NCBI GenBank assembly: GCA_949287345.1
Contig: CASEGD010000016.1
Coordinates: 1-12,965 of the forward strand
Source of the DNA: an uncultured Phascolarctobacterium sp.
GTDB taxonomy: Bacteria > Bacillota > Negativicutes > Acidaminococcales > Acidaminococcaceae
Reading direction: 5' to 3'
Length of the DNA: 12,965 bases
A model generated the notes under the pieces. It was not told the DNA's origin. It saw nothing but the letters and a program-made list of their open reading frames with translations, and made no database searches. A program made the position numbers and the translations under genes. Shown piece by piece: positions 12,331-12,965 of the stretch (position 1 is the first letter of the stretch; every line of letters begins with the position of its first letter).

Positions 12331-12965
12331 ATGGACAAAATCAGACGCATTTTTGTAGAGAAAAAAGAAGCTTTTGCCGTTGAAGCAAGAGGCATGCTTG
12401 CCGATTTGCAGACTAACCTCGGCATGAAAGGCTTAACCGGCATCCGTGTGCTGAACCGTTACGATGTGATGGGCGTAACCGATGAGGAGTTTGCCGCTGC
12501 CAAAGGTTTGGTTTTAAGCGAACCTCCGGTTGACACCGTTACCGAAGAACTGGAAGTACCGGCAGGCTGCCGCGCTTTTGCCGTGGAATTTTTGCCCGGC
12601 CAGTACAACCAGAGGGAAGACTTTGCCGCGCAGTGCATTCAGCTGATTACCCAGAAGGAGCGTCCGCTGGTATCTTCCGCCAAGGTTTATATTTTGTCCG
12701 GCACAATCAGCGACGAGGAGTTTGCCAAAATCAAGGCTTACTGCATCAACCCGATTGAAGCGCGCGAAGCCGCGTGGGAAAAACCGGCAACCCTTGTGCA
12801 GACCTGCGAGGAGCCTCAGAAAATTAAATCCGTAGAGGGCTTTTTAACCTTTACTAAAGACGAAATGGAAGCCTACCGCGTGGAAAACGGACTGGCCATG
12901 AGCCTGGACGACCTGCTGTGGTGCCAGAAATATTTTAACGAAGAACACCGCGAACCGACCATTAC
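12331..12965 (+). CDS. purL: Phosphoribosylformylglycinamidine synthase (long PurL), N-terminal part, runs off the window
   Basis: PurL converts FGAR, glutamine and ATP to FGAM in purine synthesis. The first 211 codons are visible, starting MDKIRRIFVEKKEAFAVEA. The N-terminal PurS-like region is clear (LQTNLGMKGLTGIRVLNRYD; the phrase VEFLPGQYNQREDFAAQC is the second PurS-like half). The linker has FTKDEMEAYRVENGLAMSLD and DLLWCQKYFNEEHREPT, typical of the large single-chain PurL rather than the short PurL that works with separate PurS and PurQ. SD AGGGAGG (12317-12323) lies seven bases before the ATG. It begins 24 nt after the GNAT gene, so it may share that transcript. The catalytic and glutaminase domains lie beyond the right edge. 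Confidence 0.93.
   Translation, partial: MDKIRRIFVEKKEAFAVEARGMLADLQTNLGMKGLTGIRVLNRYDVMGVTDEEFAAAKGLVLSEPPVDTVTEELEVPAGCRAFAVEFLPGQYNQREDFAAQCIQLITQKERPLVSSAKVYILSGTISDEEFAKIKAYCINPIEAREAAWEKPATLVQTCEEPQKIKSVEGFLTFTKDEMEAYRVENGLAMSLDDLLWCQKYFNEEHREPTI

Overview
The window looks like ordinary chromosome from an anaerobic Bacillota, most likely a Negativicute (Acidaminococcaceae-like, for example a Phascolarctobacterium relative). This placement is an inference. It rests on roughly 50% GC, strong SD sites, class III ribonucleotide reductase genes, an AdoCbl riboswitch ahead of a cobamide-completion operon holding two CobT-family genes, and the overall gene content. No mobile element, CRISPR array, tRNA or rRNA was seen.

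Layout. (1) 1-303 is the 3' end of ftsZ with a terminator. (2) 475-3805 is a dNTP-synthesis operon: nrdR, nrdD, nrdG and a cysteine-rich C_GCAxxG_C_C-type redox protein. nrdD is broken twice. About 19 nt are missing near 1492, which shifts the frame, and the reading frame ends before the glycyl-radical segment. (3) 4036-4675 holds two small divergent genes: an unknown 99-aa protein on the minus strand and a 65-aa zinc-ribbon protein on the plus strand. (4) 4749-5393 is a fructose-6-phosphate aldolase/transaldolase-like gene with its own terminator. (5) 5487-9609 is a cobalamin riboswitch with a terminator, followed by the tightly packed operon cobU - cobT - cobS - divergent cobT paralogue - cobC-like phosphatase. 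This is the nucleotide-loop half of cobamide synthesis: activation of cobinamide, activation and attachment of the lower ligand, and dephosphorylation. No corrin-ring genes are in view. (6) 9610-10139 is a small four-CxxC zinc-ribbon gene with a near-consensus promoter, an overlapping palindromic operator, tandem direct repeats and a strong terminator. (7) 10234-12306 is a pair of GNAT-fold proteins, a DUF2156 protein that probably starts at ATT and an Eis-like acetyltransferase. They are followed by the start of purL, which runs off the right edge.

The most interesting points are the two CobT paralogues, which keep complementary parts of the canonical motifs and resemble the heterodimeric ArsA/ArsB lower-ligand enzymes of Sporomusa; the doubly damaged nrdD beside an intact nrdG and nrdR; and the palindrome/repeat control region of the zinc-ribbon gene. 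A B12-using organism could carry a class II (cobalamin-dependent) reductase elsewhere that makes nrdD dispensable, but nothing in the window shows this.
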